Source of the DNA: Gammaproteobacteria bacterium
Lineage (GTDB): Bacteria; Pseudomonadota; Gammaproteobacteria; Diplorickettsiales; Diplorickettsiaceae
DNA length: 51,423 nucleotides
Reading direction: 5' to 3'
Assembly (NCBI GenBank): GCA_013289115.1
Contig: JABDAQ010000003.1
Span: 1-51,423, forward strand
The position numbers were made by a program, and so were the translations under genes. Shown here in pieces: positions 17,148 to 27,234 of the stretch (position 1 is the stretch's first letter; every line of letters starts with the position of its first letter). The notes beneath the pieces were generated by a model. The model saw only the letters and a program-made list of their open reading frames with translations. It was not told the DNA's origin and made no database searches.

Positions 17148-18101
17148 CTACTCTGCTAGATCGTGCTTAGAATAAATTAACTGCTGCTTTGTTAATAAAA
17201 AAACCTCGTTGTCACCATGCTCAAATTCCAACCATAAAAACGGAAGTTGTGGCATACGCTCGATCAAAGCCTGCTTTGCCAATCCAACTTCCACGATCAA
17301 AATCCCATCCTCTGTTAAATAATCTGCAGCTTCTCGCAAAATTCGTACAATACAATCTAGCCCATCCTTCCCTGCACGCAGCGCTAACTCAGGCTCGTGC
17401 CGATATTCTATAGGTAAAGTATCCATAGCAGCTGCTTCCACATACGGCGGATTACTAATAATCACGGTGTAAGATTTTTTTTGAATTTGCGCAAAAAGAT
17501 CAGAGCGTAGTAAATGTACTCGTTCTACTACGTCATGCTGTTCGATATTCAATTGCGCGATTTCTAAAGCAACCTCAGAGATATCAACTGCATCTATTTG
17601 TGCATTCGGAAACGCGTATGCACACGCAATTGCAATGCACGCACAGCCTGTACCTAAATCTAAAATAGCGTGAACTTGATCAGGATCAGATAACCCAATC
17701 TCAAAACGTTGCTCAATTAATTCAGCTAATGCAGAGCGCGGAATCAAAACACGCTCATCAATATAAAATGACAAACCAGCAAACCAAGCCTGCTTTACAA
17801 GATAAGCAACAGGAATGCGTTGATTAATTCTCGCTTGCAAACGTTGTAGTAGCAAAATCTTTTCTGAATAGGTTAAACGTGCATCTAACCAAACTGGATC
17901 AAGTTTGGGTTCTAAATATAAAGTATGAGATATAAGATAAGCGCAGTCGTCTAAGGCGTTATCTGTACCATGACCAAAATGCAAAGAAGCACTTTTTAAT
18001 TGAGTCAAACCCCAGCGTAAAAAGTCACGCAATGTATTAAGCGTATTAAGTGCCTGTGTAATAGCTTCTTGTGTTATCAGTTTATTCAGACGCGGTCTCA
18101 C
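17148..18101 (-). CDS. prmB: PrmB, ribosomal protein L3 glutamine methyltransferase
   Basis: 317 residues; SAM-dependent enzyme that N5-methylates a glutamine of ribosomal protein L3. PrmB-specific blocks are [36 protein letters not shown] and [12 protein letters not shown] motif [20 protein letters not shown]; catalytic NPPY in [17 protein letters not shown]. These separate it from PrmC (release-factor enzyme). The start is GTG at 18101, overlapping rplQ by 20 bases; GAGAGG touches the GTG, so the exact start is uncertain. Its position directly behind the alpha operon is unusual, as prmB commonly sits near aroC. Its target, L3 (31071-31718), retains GSIGQ with the methylated Gln. Confidence 0.93.
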   Translation of the reverse strand: MRPRLNKLITQEAITQALNTLNTLRDFLRWGLTQLKSASLHFGHGTDNALDDCAYLISHTLYLEPKLDPVWLDARLTYSEKILLLQRLQARINQRIPVAYLVKQAWFAGLSFYIDERVLIPRSALAELIEQRFEIGLSDPDQVHAILDLGTGCACIAIACAYAFPNAQIDAVDISEVALEIAQLNIEQHDVVERVHLLRSDLFAQIQKKSYTVIISNPPYVEAAAMDTLPIEYRHEPELALRAGKDGLDCIVRILREAADYLTEDGILIVEVGLAKQALIERMPQLPFLWLEFEHGDNEVFLLTKQQLIYSKHDLAE

Positions 18102-18459
18102 CCTCTCGATCTAATAATTCCACAATAGCAACAGGGGCCGCATCTCCAGCACGAAAACCTGCTTTCAAAATACGTAAATAACCGCCTGGCCTCTGTTTAA
18201 ATCTAGGACCTAACAAAGTAAATAATTTAGTCACCATAGCTCTATTTCTTAAGCGATTAAACACTAAACGTCTATGAGCAACACTGTCTATTTTTGCCAG
18301 AGTAATCAAAGGCTCGGCCACACGACGCAATTCCTTCGCTTTAGCGACAGTCGTCTTAATCAATTCATACTCAAACAAAGAAGAAGCCATATTACGAAAC
18401 ATCGCTTTTCTATGACTGCTATTTCTAGATAATTTACGACCTGAATTTAAATGACGCAT
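18082..18459 (-). CDS. rplQ: 50S ribosomal protein L17 (bL17)
   Basis: 125 residues, starting [20 protein letters not shown], the family hallmark, and with [20 protein letters not shown] near the C terminus. L17 lies near the polypeptide exit tunnel. It is the last ribosomal gene of the alpha operon, 17 bases after rpoA, and overlaps prmB. Confidence 0.98.
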   Translation of the reverse strand: MRHLNSGRKLSRNSSHRKAMFRNMASSLFEYELIKTTVAKAKELRRVAEPLITLAKIDSVAHRRLVFNRLRNRAMVTKLFTLLGPRFKQRPGGYLRILKAGFRAGDAAPVAIVELLDREGETASE

Positions 18460-18476
18460 AAAAACTCTTTCTATTT

Positions 18477-19505
18477 TTAGTCGGTTGAACCCGATCCTGC
18501 TTCTTCAAAATGTTCTTTATTACTCTGTTCTTTCAACCAAGAAGGCGGCCAATTGAGCACTTGCATCCCTAAACACAAAGAATGAGTGTCCAATACATCT
18601 TTGATCTCACCTAGAGATTTTTTACCTAGATTAGGTGTTTTTAGCAATTCAGACTCTGTTTTTACAACAAGATCGCCGATCAAATAAATGTGTTCAGCTT
18701 TCAGGCAATTAGCAGCGCGTACAGTAAGCTCAAGCTCATCTACTGAACGCAATAAGATCGGATTAATATCAACCAGATCTTCTATAGGCTCATGCTTTAT
18801 TTCATGCTCAAACTCAACAAAAGCTGATAATTGATCCTGAAGAATAGTAGCTGCTCTACGCAACACTGTTTTCGGATCGATCGTACCATTCGTTTCTAAG
18901 TCTAAAACGAGCTTATCCAAATTAGTACGTTGCTCAACGCGCGCATGCTCGACCGTATAACTTACTCGCAAAACAGGGTTAAATCGGGCATCCAGTTTTA
19001 AAGATCCCACTTCCTGACCACATTCTTCATCCTTACGCAAAGATGCAATTTGATAACCACGACCACGTTCTACTCTCAAAGTCATTCTAAATTTATTTGG
19101 CTTAGTTAAATGCGCGATAACATAATCTGGATTTACAATTTCAACATCATGCGGAAGCGCGATATCACCAGCAAAGATAGGTCCAATCTCATTTTTTACC
19201 AATTCTAATACAGCTTCTTCGCGATCATGCATAATAAATGCGATATTTTTCAAGTTTAATAAAATATCCAGTACATCTTCTTGTATACCATCGATCGTGC
19301 TGTATTCATGCAAAACCCCATCGATCTTCGCTTCGACTACAGCGCAGCCAGGAATTGAAGATAATAAAACACGGCGTAAAGCATGCCCTAAAGTATAACC
19401 AAAGCCAGCCTCTAAAGGCTGAAGAGTAATCAGCGCATGCGTGGCACTCAGCATTTTAACCTCAATCGTTTGAGGCTTTAAAAATTTCTTCACGTTTATC
19501 TGCAT
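18477..19505 (-). CDS. rpoA: RNA polymerase alpha subunit
   Basis: 342 residues starting [16 protein letters not shown]. An in-frame TTG at 19538 would overlap rpsD and add residues absent from homologues. The N-terminal assembly domain has [20 protein letters not shown]; the C-terminal domain has [20 protein letters not shown] and [16 protein letters not shown], which bind UP elements and activators. The C-terminal tail [15 protein letters not shown] is about 10 residues longer than in E. coli. It is 10 bases after rpsD in the alpha operon. Confidence 0.98.
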   Translation of the reverse strand: MQINVKKFLKPQTIEVKMLSATHALITLQPLEAGFGYTLGHALRRVLLSSIPGCAVVEAKIDGVLHEYSTIDGIQEDVLDILLNLKNIAFIMHDREEAVLELVKNEIGPIFAGDIALPHDVEIVNPDYVIAHLTKPNKFRMTLRVERGRGYQIASLRKDEECGQEVGSLKLDARFNPVLRVSYTVEHARVEQRTNLDKLVLDLETNGTIDPKTVLRRAATILQDQLSAFVEFEHEIKHEPIEDLVDINPILLRSVDELELTVRAANCLKAEHIYLIGDLVVKTESELLKTPNLGKKSLGEIKDVLDTHSLCLGMQVLNWPPSWLKEQSNKEHFEEAGSGSTD

Positions 19506-19515
19506 GGGATGGATC

Positions 19516-20118
19516 CTACTTGGAGTAATACGCAACAACTAGATTTACGTTAAATTCTGTTGGCAATGAAGGTAAAGATTTTAAAATGCCTTGTAGCTTC
19601 TGGAGATCAAACTCAACCCAATCAACAGGAATTCGATCTTTAATCGCAGCTTGAATACGGCCCTGACCCTTACTACGTTCAGCAATCTCAATAACGTCGT
19701 TTTCTTTGACTTGATAGGAGGGAATATTAACTCGCTTACCATTAACGAGTACTGCACCATGATTGACAAGCTGTCTTGACTCGGCACGCGTACAAGCAAA
19801 ACCCATACGAAAAACAACGTTATCAAGGCGGGATTCTAAAAAATTTAATAAATTATCACTCGTGACACCGCGCTTCTTCGCTGCTCTCTCGTAATAGCGC
19901 CTAAATTGTTTTTCTGTGATTCTATACGTCAAACGTACGGCCTGTTTTTCATTCATCATAATCGCATAATCAGATTTTCGAGTACGCTTAGCGCCATGCA
20001 TCCCCGGCGGAACGCTGAGTTTACATTTACTATCAAGCGGACGTATACCACTTTTTAAATGCAAATCTCTACCCAAGCGCCGAGCTATTTTACAAGTAGG
20101 ACCCAGATTTCTAGACAT
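19516..20118 (-). CDS. rpsD: 30S ribosomal protein S4 (uS4)
   Basis: 200 residues (E. coli 206). 16S-binding primary assembly protein. It shows [21 protein letters not shown], the S4 RNA-binding domain [31 protein letters not shown], and a family C terminus [10 protein letters not shown]. There are no N-terminal zinc cysteines. In E. coli S4 represses the alpha operon translationally; whether it does here cannot be seen. Confidence 0.98.
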   Translation of the reverse strand: MSRNLGPTCKIARRLGRDLHLKSGIRPLDSKCKLSVPPGMHGAKRTRKSDYAIMMNEKQAVRLTYRITEKQFRRYYERAAKKRGVTSDNLLNFLESRLDNVVFRMGFACTRAESRQLVNHGAVLVNGKRVNIPSYQVKENDVIEIAERSKGQGRIQAAIKDRIPVDWVEFDLQKLQGILKSLPSLPTEFNVNLVVAYYSK

Positions 20119-20140
20119 TGTTCTTACTCACCTAAATATA

Positions 20141-20617
20141 TTAAACACGACGCTTCTTACGCGGACGACAACCATTATGTGGAATTCCAGTAGTGTCTCT
20201 AATAGTAAGAACTTCAACCCCCTTATTCTTCAATGAAAGCGCTACCTGATCCCAACCCTGACTAGGCCCCTTTACTTCAAGGTCAACCCATCTCATCACA
20301 CGTTTAAATTTAGATTTAAACGCAGCAGAGGCAGCATCCATAGCAACATCGAGCGTACGACGCGCAGCCCAGGCTGTACCTTTTTTTGTATTTTTGAACT
20401 CAAAGCCAGCTGATTTTACTATTAGAGTAATTCCGCCTCTAACAATACTGATAATGGTATTATTAAAACTACAATGCATCTTAATAACGACGTCCGCCGC
20501 TACTTCCTTACGTTTCCTAGGAACAAAATTTGTCGTTCTATCGGATTGTTCCACTTCCTTAACAACGTGTGAAATGGGGAAAATCCGCTCAGGAGTATTG
20601 ACTACAACTTCAGTCAT
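20141..20617 (-). CDS. rpsK: 30S ribosomal protein S11 (uS11), strongly divergent
   Basis: 158 residues against about 129 usually. The position between rpsM and rpsD, the N-terminal block SFNNTIISI and the C-terminal block IPHNGCRPRKKRRV identify S11. The centre, however, is unlike other bacterial S11: the usual GGSGFRGSRKSTPFAAQ is replaced by SAGFEFKNTKKGTAWAARR, the GPGPGRES loop by GPSQGWDQV, and there is an extra segment KSKFKRVMRWVD. The N terminus is extended by about 28 residues (MTEVVVNTPERIFPISHVVK onward). There is no frameshift: the frame is open and both ends are conserved. S11 helps form the mRNA exit and platform of the 30S subunit. Confidence 0.93.
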   Translation of the reverse strand: MTEVVVNTPERIFPISHVVKEVEQSDRTTNFVPRKRKEVAADVVIKMHCSFNNTIISIVRGGITLIVKSAGFEFKNTKKGTAWAARRTLDVAMDAASAAFKSKFKRVMRWVDLEVKGPSQGWDQVALSLKNKGVEVLTIRDTTGIPHNGCRPRKKRRV

Positions 20618-20631
20618 GACAGATACCTAAA

Positions 20632-20991
20632 TTAATTTTTTCGGATCATGGCTCTAGGCCCTTTACGTGTACGTGCGTTTGTCTTTGTACGCTGACCGCG
20701 TACCGGAAGACCACGACGATGGCGAATACCACGATAACATCCCAAATCCATTAGACGTTTGATATTCATCGAAACTTCGCGTCGTAGATCTCCTTCAACT
20801 TTATACTGAGCAACTTCCTGTCGTATCAAATCAAGTTGCTCTTCTATCAGATCGCGAACCTTAGTACCACGAGCGATACGAACAGCAATACGAATTTTCT
20901 CGGCACGAGTAGGACCAATGCCGTAGATATAGGTCAAAGATATTTCTAAATCTTTATCAATTGGCACATTAACGCCGGCTATTCGAGCCAT
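20632..20991 (-). CDS. rpsM: 30S ribosomal protein S13 (uS13)
   Basis: 119 residues, starting [20 protein letters not shown]. It contains [20 protein letters not shown] and [19 protein letters not shown], the invariant C-terminal tail that reaches the P-site tRNA. It is the first gene of the alpha operon, with a 118-base leader after rpmJ. Confidence 0.98.
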   Translation of the reverse strand: MARIAGVNVPIDKDLEISLTYIYGIGPTRAEKIRIAVRIARGTKVRDLIEEQLDLIRQEVAQYKVEGDLRREVSMNIKRLMDLGCYRGIRHRRGLPVRGQRTKTNARTRKGPRAMIRKN

Positions 20992-21033
20992 CGTTTTATT
21001 ACTCCAAATTTATTACTGAAAAAATAGCTCGTC

Positions 21034-21062
21034 AATCTACTCTATTCTCGAGCAAGAATCAA
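21034..21062 (-). promoter_or_regulatory. possible alpha-operon promoter
   Basis: On the minus strand TTGATT (21062-21057), 17 bases, TAGATT (21039-21034), about 36 bases before the rpsM start, in the 118-base rpmJ-rpsM gap. The remainder of the gap is AT-rich. Confidence 0.4.
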
Positions 21063-21109
21063 TGTTCAATTACAAAACCAATAGAATAAAACAAAGCTAA
21101 TTTAATTAT

Positions 21110-21223
21110 TTAACCCTGACGCTGTTTGTGTTTTGCTTCTGAGCAAATCACACGCAACACACCCATGCGTTTAATGATCTTACAATTGCGACATAATCTT
21201 TTTATAGAAGCCTGTACTTTCAT
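21110..21223 (-). CDS. rpmJ: 50S ribosomal protein L36 (bL36)
   Basis: 37 residues starting [20 protein letters not shown]. It has the zinc ribbon C-X2-C, then [11 protein letters not shown] with the third Cys and His, so this is the zinc-binding (C+) form. Position between secY and rpsM is the classical end of the spc operon. Confidence 0.97.
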   Translation of the reverse strand: MKVQASIKRLCRNCKIIKRMGVLRVICSEAKHKQRQG

Positions 21224-21247
21224 GTTTTAATCTCTCGCTAAAAATAC

Positions 21248-22585
21248 TCAAATTAAATGGTTGCTATTATGCAATGATATATTTTTCAAATTAGCCTTCT
21301 TCAATAAAGACTCATATTGATGTGACATCAATAAAGCTTGAATTTGCGCAATAAAATCCATAATCACCACAACAATGATTAATAAAGAAGTGCCACCAAA
21401 ATAAAAGGGAACGTGCCAAGTAACTACCATAAACTCTGGCAACAACGCAACCAAAACTAAATAAATACATCCAATTACAGTCAAACGCGTCATAACCGCA
21501 TCAATATAACGAGCGCTTTGTTCACCAGGCCTTATTCCAGGAATAAATGCCCCTGATTTTTTTAAATTTTCCGCTGTCTCCGAGGGACTAAATACTAAAG
21601 CGGTATAGAAAAAACAAAAGAATACAATGGATAACGCAAATAAAAGCAGGTACAAGGGTTGACCGGGTGTTAATAGAAAAGCGATGTCACTTAACCAAGA
21701 AATCTTCTTGCCAGAACTAAACCATTGAATTAAACCACCCACAACAACCATGATACTCGATGCGAAAATCGGAGGAATAACACCTGCCATATTAATTTTC
21801 AATGGCAAATGACTGCTTTGTGCATTATATAATTTCCTACCCTGTTGGCGCTGTGGATAATGTACCAGAATACGACGTTGCCCACGCTCTATAAAAACAA
21901 CACAGGCTGTTACTAAAATAACAATAGAGGCAATAATTATAAGTCCAAAAAATTCAATTTGACCTTGTCTCACCTGTTCAAGAGATTTTCCAACAGCAAC
22001 AGGCAAGCCAGAAACGATTCCAGCAAAAATAATTAAAGAAATACCGTTTCCTATGCCACGTTCTGTGACTTGCTCACCTAGCCACATTAAAAACAAAGTT
22101 CCCGTTACAGTGCTCGCACAAAAAATAAAATAAAAAAAGAACCCGGAACTTAATGCAATATTCTCTGAAACCAACCACCGTGCAAGACCAATCGCATGCA
22201 AAGAAGCAAGAGCAACCGTGCCATAACGTGTGTATTGATTAATTTTACGTCTTCCTGCCTCCCCTTCTTTTTTTAATTGTTCCAACGGCGGATAAATCGT
22301 CGTGAGTAATTGGACGATGATTGATACTGAAATATAAGGAAATAACCCTAAAGCAAATAAAGTGGCACGCGACAAAGCCCCCCCAGAAAACATATTAAAC
22401 AAACCAAGAATGCTATTGCTTTGTTGATTAAACAAAGCAGCTAATTTCACTGGATCTAATCCAGGCACAGGTATATGAGCACCGATACGATAAATAACAA
22501 TGGCAAACAGAACAAATAAAAGACGTGACTTGAGCTCACCAAAACCACTTTGCTGATTACGTGCAGACAAACTTGTTCTAGACAT
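21248..22585 (-). CDS. secY: Preprotein translocase subunit SecY
   Basis: 445 residues, ten hydrophobic segments. It is the pore of the Sec translocon in the inner membrane, working with SecE (48037-48417) and SecG. It shows family blocks [13 protein letters not shown] near residue 32, [16 protein letters not shown] (segment 2), [19 protein letters not shown] (segment 4/5) and the cytoplasmic loop [20 protein letters not shown]. It follows rplO by 6 bases, as in most spc operons. Confidence 0.98.
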   Translation of the reverse strand: MSRTSLSARNQQSGFGELKSRLLFVLFAIVIYRIGAHIPVPGLDPVKLAALFNQQSNSILGLFNMFSGGALSRATLFALGLFPYISVSIIVQLLTTIYPPLEQLKKEGEAGRRKINQYTRYGTVALASLHAIGLARWLVSENIALSSGFFFYFIFCASTVTGTLFLMWLGEQVTERGIGNGISLIIFAGIVSGLPVAVGKSLEQVRQGQIEFFGLIIIASIVILVTACVVFIERGQRRILVHYPQRQQGRKLYNAQSSHLPLKINMAGVIPPIFASSIMVVVGGLIQWFSSGKKISWLSDIAFLLTPGQPLYLLLFALSIVFFCFFYTALVFSPSETAENLKKSGAFIPGIRPGEQSARYIDAVMTRLTVIGCIYLVLVALLPEFMVVTWHVPFYFGGTSLLIIVVVIMDFIAQIQALLMSHQYESLLKKANLKNISLHNSNHLI

Positions 22586-22591
22586 CCTATT

Positions 22592-23017
22592 TTATTCTAC
22601 ACTCCCTTGCATAGACTCTATGAGAACACGTGCATTTTTACTTACTTTTAATCCTTTAATATGTATCGCCTTGTCAAGTTTCCCAGATAAAACAATCTTT
22701 ACACGTCGCGTTGCAGCTTTAATTAAATGAGCACGAAGCAAAGCAGATAAATCTATAACATCAGCATTCACCTTATTCAAAGCATCTAAGCGAATCGTTT
22801 GCGTTATATGGCGTGAAGTAAAACCAAATTTTGGCAAACGCTTATATAGAGGTAACTGACCTCCCTCAAAACCAAGCTTATGGTAACCCCCAGCGCGTGC
22901 TCTCTGGCCTTTATGTCCACGACCACTTGTTTTTCCGAAACCAGAACCAGATCCTCTACCTACACGTTTACGACTCTGCACTGATCCAGGTGTAGGCTTT
23001 AAGGTATTTAGATACAT
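22592..23017 (-). CDS. rplO: 50S ribosomal protein L15 (uL15)
   Basis: 141 residues, starting MYLNTLKPTPGSVQSRKRVG. The glycine-rich GRGSGSGFGKTSGRGHKGQ and FEGGQLPLYKRLPKFGF are the family signatures. It binds 23S rRNA near the central protuberance and is in standard order between rpmD and secY. Confidence 0.98.
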   Translation of the reverse strand: MYLNTLKPTPGSVQSRKRVGRGSGSGFGKTSGRGHKGQRARAGGYHKLGFEGGQLPLYKRLPKFGFTSRHITQTIRLDALNKVNADVIDLSALLRAHLIKAATRRVKIVLSGKLDKAIHIKGLKVSKNARVLIESMQGSVE

Positions 23018-23026
23018 AAAATTCTC

Positions 23027-23221
23027 TTAAACCTCTTCAACTATTTCTAATAGGAAGCCAACTTGCTTCAACATACCGCGCATAGCAGGATTATCCTGCA
23101 ATTCAACAATTTGATTTAAACGTCGCAAACCTAAGGAGGCAACTGTTCTCGTATGTTTAGGCAAACGACCACGCGGACTCCGCACTAACTTTACCTTTAA
23201 TTTCTTTTGTATCGTTGACAT
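23027..23221 (-). CDS. rpmD: 50S ribosomal protein L30 (uL30)
   Basis: 64 residues from ATG 23221; an in-frame ATG at 23233 adds MVVF and lies only 2 bases after AGGG, so the later start is preferred by homology. It contains LKVKLVRSPRGRLPKHTRTV, LGLRRLNQIVELQDNPAMRG and the C-terminal FLLEIVEEV. Normal place between rpsE and rplO. Confidence 0.95.
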   Translation of the reverse strand: MSTIQKKLKVKLVRSPRGRLPKHTRTVASLGLRRLNQIVELQDNPAMRGMLKQVGFLLEIVEEV

Positions 23222-23239
23222 AAAAACAACCATAACCCT

Positions 23240-23743
23240 TTAATTATAAATTTCTGCCAAAGATTTACCGCGTTTATCGGCAACAAATTCAGGCGGCGTA
23301 ATCTTCATCAAGGCAATTAAGGTGGCACGCATTACATTAATCGCGTTGGAAGAGCCAATAATTTTAGCCACTATATTTTTAATACCTAAAACTTCAAAAA
23401 TAGCTCGCATAGGACCCCCTGCAACAATGCCGGTTCCTTCCATAGCAGGAATTAAAACAACTTTAGTAGCGCCATAACGCGCTTCTACCCTGTGATAGAT
23501 CGTGTGATTATTTAATTCGAAAGACAACATATTGCGACGTGCTTTTTCTAAAGCTTTCTGCGTTGCTATAGAGACCTCACGTGCAGGACGCTTACTCAAG
23601 CCAATACGTCCTTTGCCATCTCCAACAGCCACCATGGATACGAATCTAAACTTACGCCCACCTTTCACAACCTTAGAATGACGTTTCACCCTAACTACTT
23701 TTTCTTGCAGGCCATCACTCTTAGTCGTTTGATCAAAACTCAT
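23240..23743 (-). CDS. rpsE: 30S ribosomal protein S5 (uS5)
   Basis: 167 residues, as in E. coli. Double-stranded RNA-binding domain KVVKGGRKFRFVSMVAVGDG, then GRIGLSKRPAREVS and the C-terminal GSSNAINVMRATLIAL with ADKRGKSLAEIY. S5 supports decoding fidelity and helicase activity at the mRNA entry. The usual spectinomycin-site loop (VVKGG) is intact. Confidence 0.98.
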   Translation of the reverse strand: MSFDQTTKSDGLQEKVVRVKRHSKVVKGGRKFRFVSMVAVGDGKGRIGLSKRPAREVSIATQKALEKARRNMLSFELNNHTIYHRVEARYGATKVVLIPAMEGTGIVAGGPMRAIFEVLGIKNIVAKIIGSSNAINVMRATLIALMKITPPEFVADKRGKSLAEIYN

Positions 23744-23763
23744 TGCTTTTTAACTCGATATAT

Positions 23764-24126
23764 TTAAAAAAGTAACCCTGCTGCGCGAGCAGCTTCTGCC
23801 AATGCTTTTATACGCCCATGATATTTAAATCCAGAACGATCAAACGCAACATTTTTTATACCTGCTTTTGTTGATCTTTGCGTAACGACAGTGCCTACAA
23901 TACCAGCAGAAGCAACATCACCCGACGTCCCGCCTAAAGCTCTCACTTCTTTATCCAAGGTTGAAGCACTAACAAGCACCTTATCACCTGCTTTAGTACG
24001 TACAATAATCTGTGCATAAGTATGATTTGAACTTCGATGCACACAAAGCCTAGGCAATCCAAGCTGCCTAATTTTCATTCTTGTTTTCGTTGCACGCCGT
24101 CTACGTTTTGATTGCTTATCAAGCAT
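23764..24126 (-). CDS. rplR: 50S ribosomal protein L18 (uL18)
   Basis: 120 residues from ATG 24126 (GAAGG 10 bases upstream); a TTG at 24135 adds MIY. LPRLCVHRSSNHTYAQII and the C-terminal FDRSGFKYHGRIKALAEAAR bind 5S rRNA. Normal place in the spc operon. Confidence 0.97.
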   Translation of the reverse strand: MLDKQSKRRRRATKTRMKIRQLGLPRLCVHRSSNHTYAQIIVRTKAGDKVLVSASTLDKEVRALGGTSGDVASAGIVGTVVTQRSTKAGIKNVAFDRSGFKYHGRIKALAEAARAAGLLF

Positions 24127-24160
24127 ATAAATCAAACCTTCTTCAGTGAATTATGTTGAA

Positions 24161-24715
24161 TTATTTCTTCTTCGTTTCTTTTAATTTTATTTTTTCATAT
24201 GAATATAAAACACCTTTACCTTTATAAGGCTCGGGCAAACGAAAATTACGAATCTCTGCGGCTACTTGTCCCACCAATTGTTTGTCACATCCTCTGATCG
24301 TGACTTCTGTAGGAGCATTTAATTCAACAGTAACTCCCTCAGGAATCTTATAAATAATGGGATGAGAATAGCCCAGAGATAATTTCAAAGATTTTCGCTG
24401 AATATCAGGTTCTATAAACAATTCTGCTTTGTATCCAACACCCACCAATTTCAATTTTTTTTCAAATCCCGTTGCAACACCCATTACTGTGTTATACAAA
24501 AGAGCACGTACAGTACCCGATTGTGCATCTGCTTCCCGACTTTTATTGATCGGCTTAACACGAATCTGATTTTCATCTACTAGCACCTGCGTTTTATCTT
24601 GCTTTATAGAGCAAGTTAAAGTTCCCTTAACGCCCTCAATAGTCACCTGTGCTTCGGTACAAGAAACACGGACACCCGCTGGAATATTAATAGGATTCTG
24701 TGCGACTCTTGACAT
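24161..24715 (-). CDS. rplF: 50S ribosomal protein L6 (uL6)
   Basis: 184 residues (E. coli 177). MSRVAQNPINIPAGVRV at the N terminus, LKLSLGYSHPIIYKIPEGV in the middle, and RLPEPYKGKGVLYSYEKIK at the C terminus. L6 lies near the factor-binding site. Spc operon order retained; about 40 bases separate it from rpsH. Confidence 0.97.
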   Translation of the reverse strand: MSRVAQNPINIPAGVRVSCTEAQVTIEGVKGTLTCSIKQDKTQVLVDENQIRVKPINKSREADAQSGTVRALLYNTVMGVATGFEKKLKLVGVGYKAELFIEPDIQRKSLKLSLGYSHPIIYKIPEGVTVELNAPTEVTIRGCDKQLVGQVAAEIRNFRLPEPYKGKGVLYSYEKIKLKETKKK

Positions 24716-24755
24716 AAATTTTTAATGTTTAAATAAATAGACAATACACCGATTG

Positions 24756-25151
24756 TTAATCCACAGTGCCAATAACTTCGCCACCTTGGCCTATCAAACG
24801 TGCGGCTTTATCGCTCATAACACCTTTAGGCGTTGAAATAATAGCCATGCCTAAACCATCGCGTACCCTAGGTAGATTAGAAACACCTCGATAAACACGT
24901 AAACCAGGACGACTTCTACGCTTCAAGTTTTCAATCACAGGCTTATCTTGATAGTATTTCAGGAAAATAATTAATGTTGATTTAACTCCATTCGGTTCTA
25001 CCTGAAAATCAAGAATATAACCCTCTTTTTTTAAAAGCGTAGCGATAGCTATTTTAATCTTTGATGCCTGCATGAAAACTTCTTTTTTATCAACTGCTTG
25101 CGCATTTTTAATTCTAATAAACATGTCGGCAATAGGATCTTGCATACTCAT
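24756..25151 (-). CDS. rpsH: 30S ribosomal protein S8 (uS8)
   Basis: 131 residues from ATG 25151; a TTG at 25169 would overlap rpsN and adds six residues. [18 protein letters not shown] is the family start; the C terminus has [21 protein letters not shown]8 binds 16S h21 and in E. coli represses the spc operon. Confidence 0.97.
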   Translation of the reverse strand: MSMQDPIADMFIRIKNAQAVDKKEVFMQASKIKIAIATLLKKEGYILDFQVEPNGVKSTLIIFLKYYQDKPVIENLKRRSRPGLRVYRGVSNLPRVRDGLGMAIISTPKGVMSDKAARLIGQGGEVIGTVD

Positions 25152-25162
25152 ATAATACTTAC

Positions 25163-25468
25163 CTACCAACTAGACTTTTGAATACCTGGAAGTTCACCAC
25201 GCATTGCTAACATTATCAAAACACCCCCTGATAAACCAAATTGACGATATACTCTACGCGGCCGACCTGTTAAAGCACAACGATTACGTTTGCGCGTTGC
25301 TGAGGAATCCCTAGGTAAAGTTTGCAATTTATAAGCAGCTAACCAACGCTGCTCTGCTGAACTACGTGGATTGCGAATAATTTCCTTCAGCTGAGCACGA
25401 ATTACTTCATATCGAAGAACTAAACGTTCTCGTTTTCTCTGCCGCATAATTACACTTTTCTTTGCCAT
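25163..25468 (-). CDS. rpsN: 30S ribosomal protein S14 (uS14)
   Basis: 101 residues, the long zinc-free form: [20 protein letters not shown], then [17 protein letters not shown] and the C-terminal [12 protein letters not shown]. Seven bases after rplE stop and 11 before rpsH. Confidence 0.98.
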   Translation of the reverse strand: MAKKSVIMRQRKRERLVLRYEVIRAQLKEIIRNPRSSAEQRWLAAYKLQTLPRDSSATRKRNRCALTGRPRRVYRQFGLSGGVLIMLAMRGELPGIQKSSW

Positions 25469-25474
25469 AAAGCT

Positions 25475-26014
25475 CTAATCCTCCTTAAATGGAAAATTGA
25501 ACGCAGCCAACAAGGCATGGGCCATTTTATCATTGGTCGCAGTCGTTGTAATCGTAACATTTAATCCACGTATTGCATCCACAGAATCGTATTTGATTTC
25601 AGGAAAAACTATTTGCTCCCGAATACCAAAATTATAATTACCGCGCCCATCAAAAGCACGCACACTAAATCCACGAAAGTCACGAATACGTGGAATAGCA
25701 ATATGAATTAAACGTTCCAAAAATTTATACATACGTTTTCGCCGCAAGGTAACTTTACAGCCTATGGGCCAATGCGCACGAATTTTAAAACCCGCGTTTG
25801 ATTTTCTTGCACGAGTAATAACAGCTTTTTGTCCTGCTATCAAGGTCAGATCAGTCAATGCTAAATCCAAAATCTTTTTATTTGCAACTGCTTCTCCAAC
25901 ACCCATATTTAAAGTAATTTTAATAATTCTAGGCGATTGCATTGTACTCTTGAAAGAAAACTCTTTCTGCAAATCGCTAGCAACCTTATTATGATACGAT
26001 TCTAATTGTGACAT
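25475..26014 (-). CDS. rplE: 50S ribosomal protein L5 (uL5)
   Basis: 179 residues, identical in length to E. coli. [39 protein letters not shown] and [20 protein letters not shown] are the family blocks. Binds 5S rRNA and contacts P-site tRNA. Confidence 0.98.
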   Translation of the reverse strand: MSQLESYHNKVASDLQKEFSFKSTMQSPRIIKITLNMGVGEAVANKKILDLALTDLTLIAGQKAVITRARKSNAGFKIRAHWPIGCKVTLRRKRMYKFLERLIHIAIPRIRDFRGFSVRAFDGRGNYNFGIREQIVFPEIKYDSVDAIRGLNVTITTTATNDKMAHALLAAFNFPFKED

Positions 26015-26032
26015 ACAGCAGCACCTAAAATT

Positions 26033-26353
26033 TTATACATCCACCAGTTCTTCATTCGATTTAAATACCCGCACATGCTCACCGTTTTCTAATTGTTTCA
26101 TCTTGATTTTGTCTGCTCTCTTTGTCACTGGATTGTATAAAGCTAAATTTGACATGTGAATCGTTGCTTCTTTGCGATAAATACCACCTGTGATTTCCTT
26201 TTGTGGATTAGCACGAACATAGTGAGAAGCTAAGTTAATACCCTCGACAATTGCCCGATTTTTATCAGCGAAAATCTTCAGTACTTTCCCTTGTTGTTTT
26301 TTACACTTGCCCGCAATCACAATAACAACATCACCTTTTTTGATTCTTTGCAT
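26033..26353 (-). CDS. rplX: 50S ribosomal protein L24 (uL24)
   Basis: 106 residues. The KOW motif KKGDVVIVIAGKCKKQQGKV at the N terminus is diagnostic. An assembly-initiating protein near the tunnel exit. Normal order rplN-rplX-rplE. Confidence 0.97.
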   Translation of the reverse strand: MQRIKKGDVVIVIAGKCKKQQGKVLKIFADKNRAIVEGINLASHYVRANPQKEITGGIYRKEATIHMSNLALYNPVTKRADKIKMKQLENGEHVRVFKSNEELVDV

Positions 26354-26376
26354 TTTCTCTAACCCAATTTAGCGAT

Positions 26377-26742
26377 TCAAAGCACTTCTGGCGCTAATGA
26401 AACAATTTTCATGTAGTGATCACGCAACTCTCTCGGTACTGGACCCAAAACACGCGTTGCCATCAATTGATATTGGTTGGTCAGCAAAATAACGGCATTA
26501 CTATCAAAACGCAATACAGACCCATCATTACGGCGTATGCCCTTTTTAGTTCTAACAACAATCGCAAACACAACGTCACCCGCTTTGACTTTACCACGCG
26601 GTATCGCTTCCTTAACAGCCACTTTAATAATGCTACCTATACCTGCATAACGCCTTTTAGAACCTTTTAAAACCTTGATGCATTCTACACAACGTGCGCC
26701 GCTATTATCTGCAACATCAAGTTCAGTTTGCATTTGTATCAT
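26377..26742 (-). CDS. rplN: 50S ribosomal protein L14 (uL14)
   Basis: 121 residues starting [20 protein letters not shown], with [20 protein letters not shown] and [20 protein letters not shown]. It overlaps the rpsQ stop by 4 bases (ATGA). Confidence 0.98.
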   Translation of the reverse strand: MIQMQTELDVADNSGARCVECIKVLKGSKRRYAGIGSIIKVAVKEAIPRGKVKAGDVVFAIVVRTKKGIRRNDGSVLRFDSNAVILLTNQYQLMATRVLGPVPRELRDHYMKIVSLAPEVL

Positions 26743-27035
26743 TCTTTATTTTCTCCCGTTAAAATCACTGTATCTTTCCCAGCGATTTCAATCACAATCC
26801 AATTTTTTCTTTTAGAGATAGGACGTGATTCCTGAATTAAAACAACATCACCCAGCATACATGCATTTTTTTCGTCATGAGCAAGTAATTTAGTTCGACG
26901 CGTCACATATTTACCGTACTTGGGATCCGGCACTTTTCTTTGAATAAGCACATTGACTGTTTTATTCATTTTGGTACTGATCACTTTACCTCGTAACCGG
27001 CTGTGCGTCTTATGTGTTACCTTAAGTTGATTCAT
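26739..27035 (-). CDS. rpsQ: 30S ribosomal protein S17 (uS17)
   Basis: 98 residues (E. coli 84). [40 protein letters not shown] and the OB-fold end [11 protein letters not shown] identify it. A short N-terminal and C-terminal lengthening ([13 protein letters not shown]). Overlaps rpmC by 14 bases and rplN by 4. Confidence 0.96.
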   Translation of the reverse strand: MNQLKVTHKTHSRLRGKVISTKMNKTVNVLIQRKVPDPKYGKYVTRRTKLLAHDEKNACMLGDVVLIQESRPISKRKNWIVIEIAGKDTVILTGENKE

Positions 27036-27234
27036 GCTTCGATCTCATTAATTGAACATGCAAATAACCCATCGTTCGTGCTATTTCTTTACGCAATAAA
27101 GAGATCCGATGTGTCTTCACAGGTTGACGTGTAGCTATTCGTATTTTTAAATTTGATCGTTCTCGCACGAGCCCAGCCAAGCGCTCTTGCAATTGAACAA
27201 TACTCATCATACTCAAGTCATTATTAGCATTCAT
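27022..27234 (-). CDS. rpmC: 50S ribosomal protein L29 (uL29)
   Basis: 70 residues. SIVQLQERLAGLVRERSNLK and LLRKEIARTMGYLHVQL match the two-helix L29 fold at the tunnel exit, a docking area for trigger factor and SRP. The ATG shares one base with the rplP stop (TAATG). Internal ATGs at residues 9-10 are alternative starts. Confidence 0.94.
   Translation of the reverse strand: MNANNDLSMMSIVQLQERLAGLVRERSNLKIRIATRQPVKTHRISLLRKEIARTMGYLHVQLMRSKHEST

Noticed and set aside
20141-20617. Frameshift or pseudogene in rpsK
   Set aside because: The frame is open throughout, both termini are conserved, and neighbours are intact; divergence rather than decay.
21027-21053. Hairpin GCTCG/CGAGC with following T run before rpsM as an attenuator
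   Set aside because: A 5-bp stem with a 17-base loop is weak, and it overlaps the better promoter match at 21034-21062.
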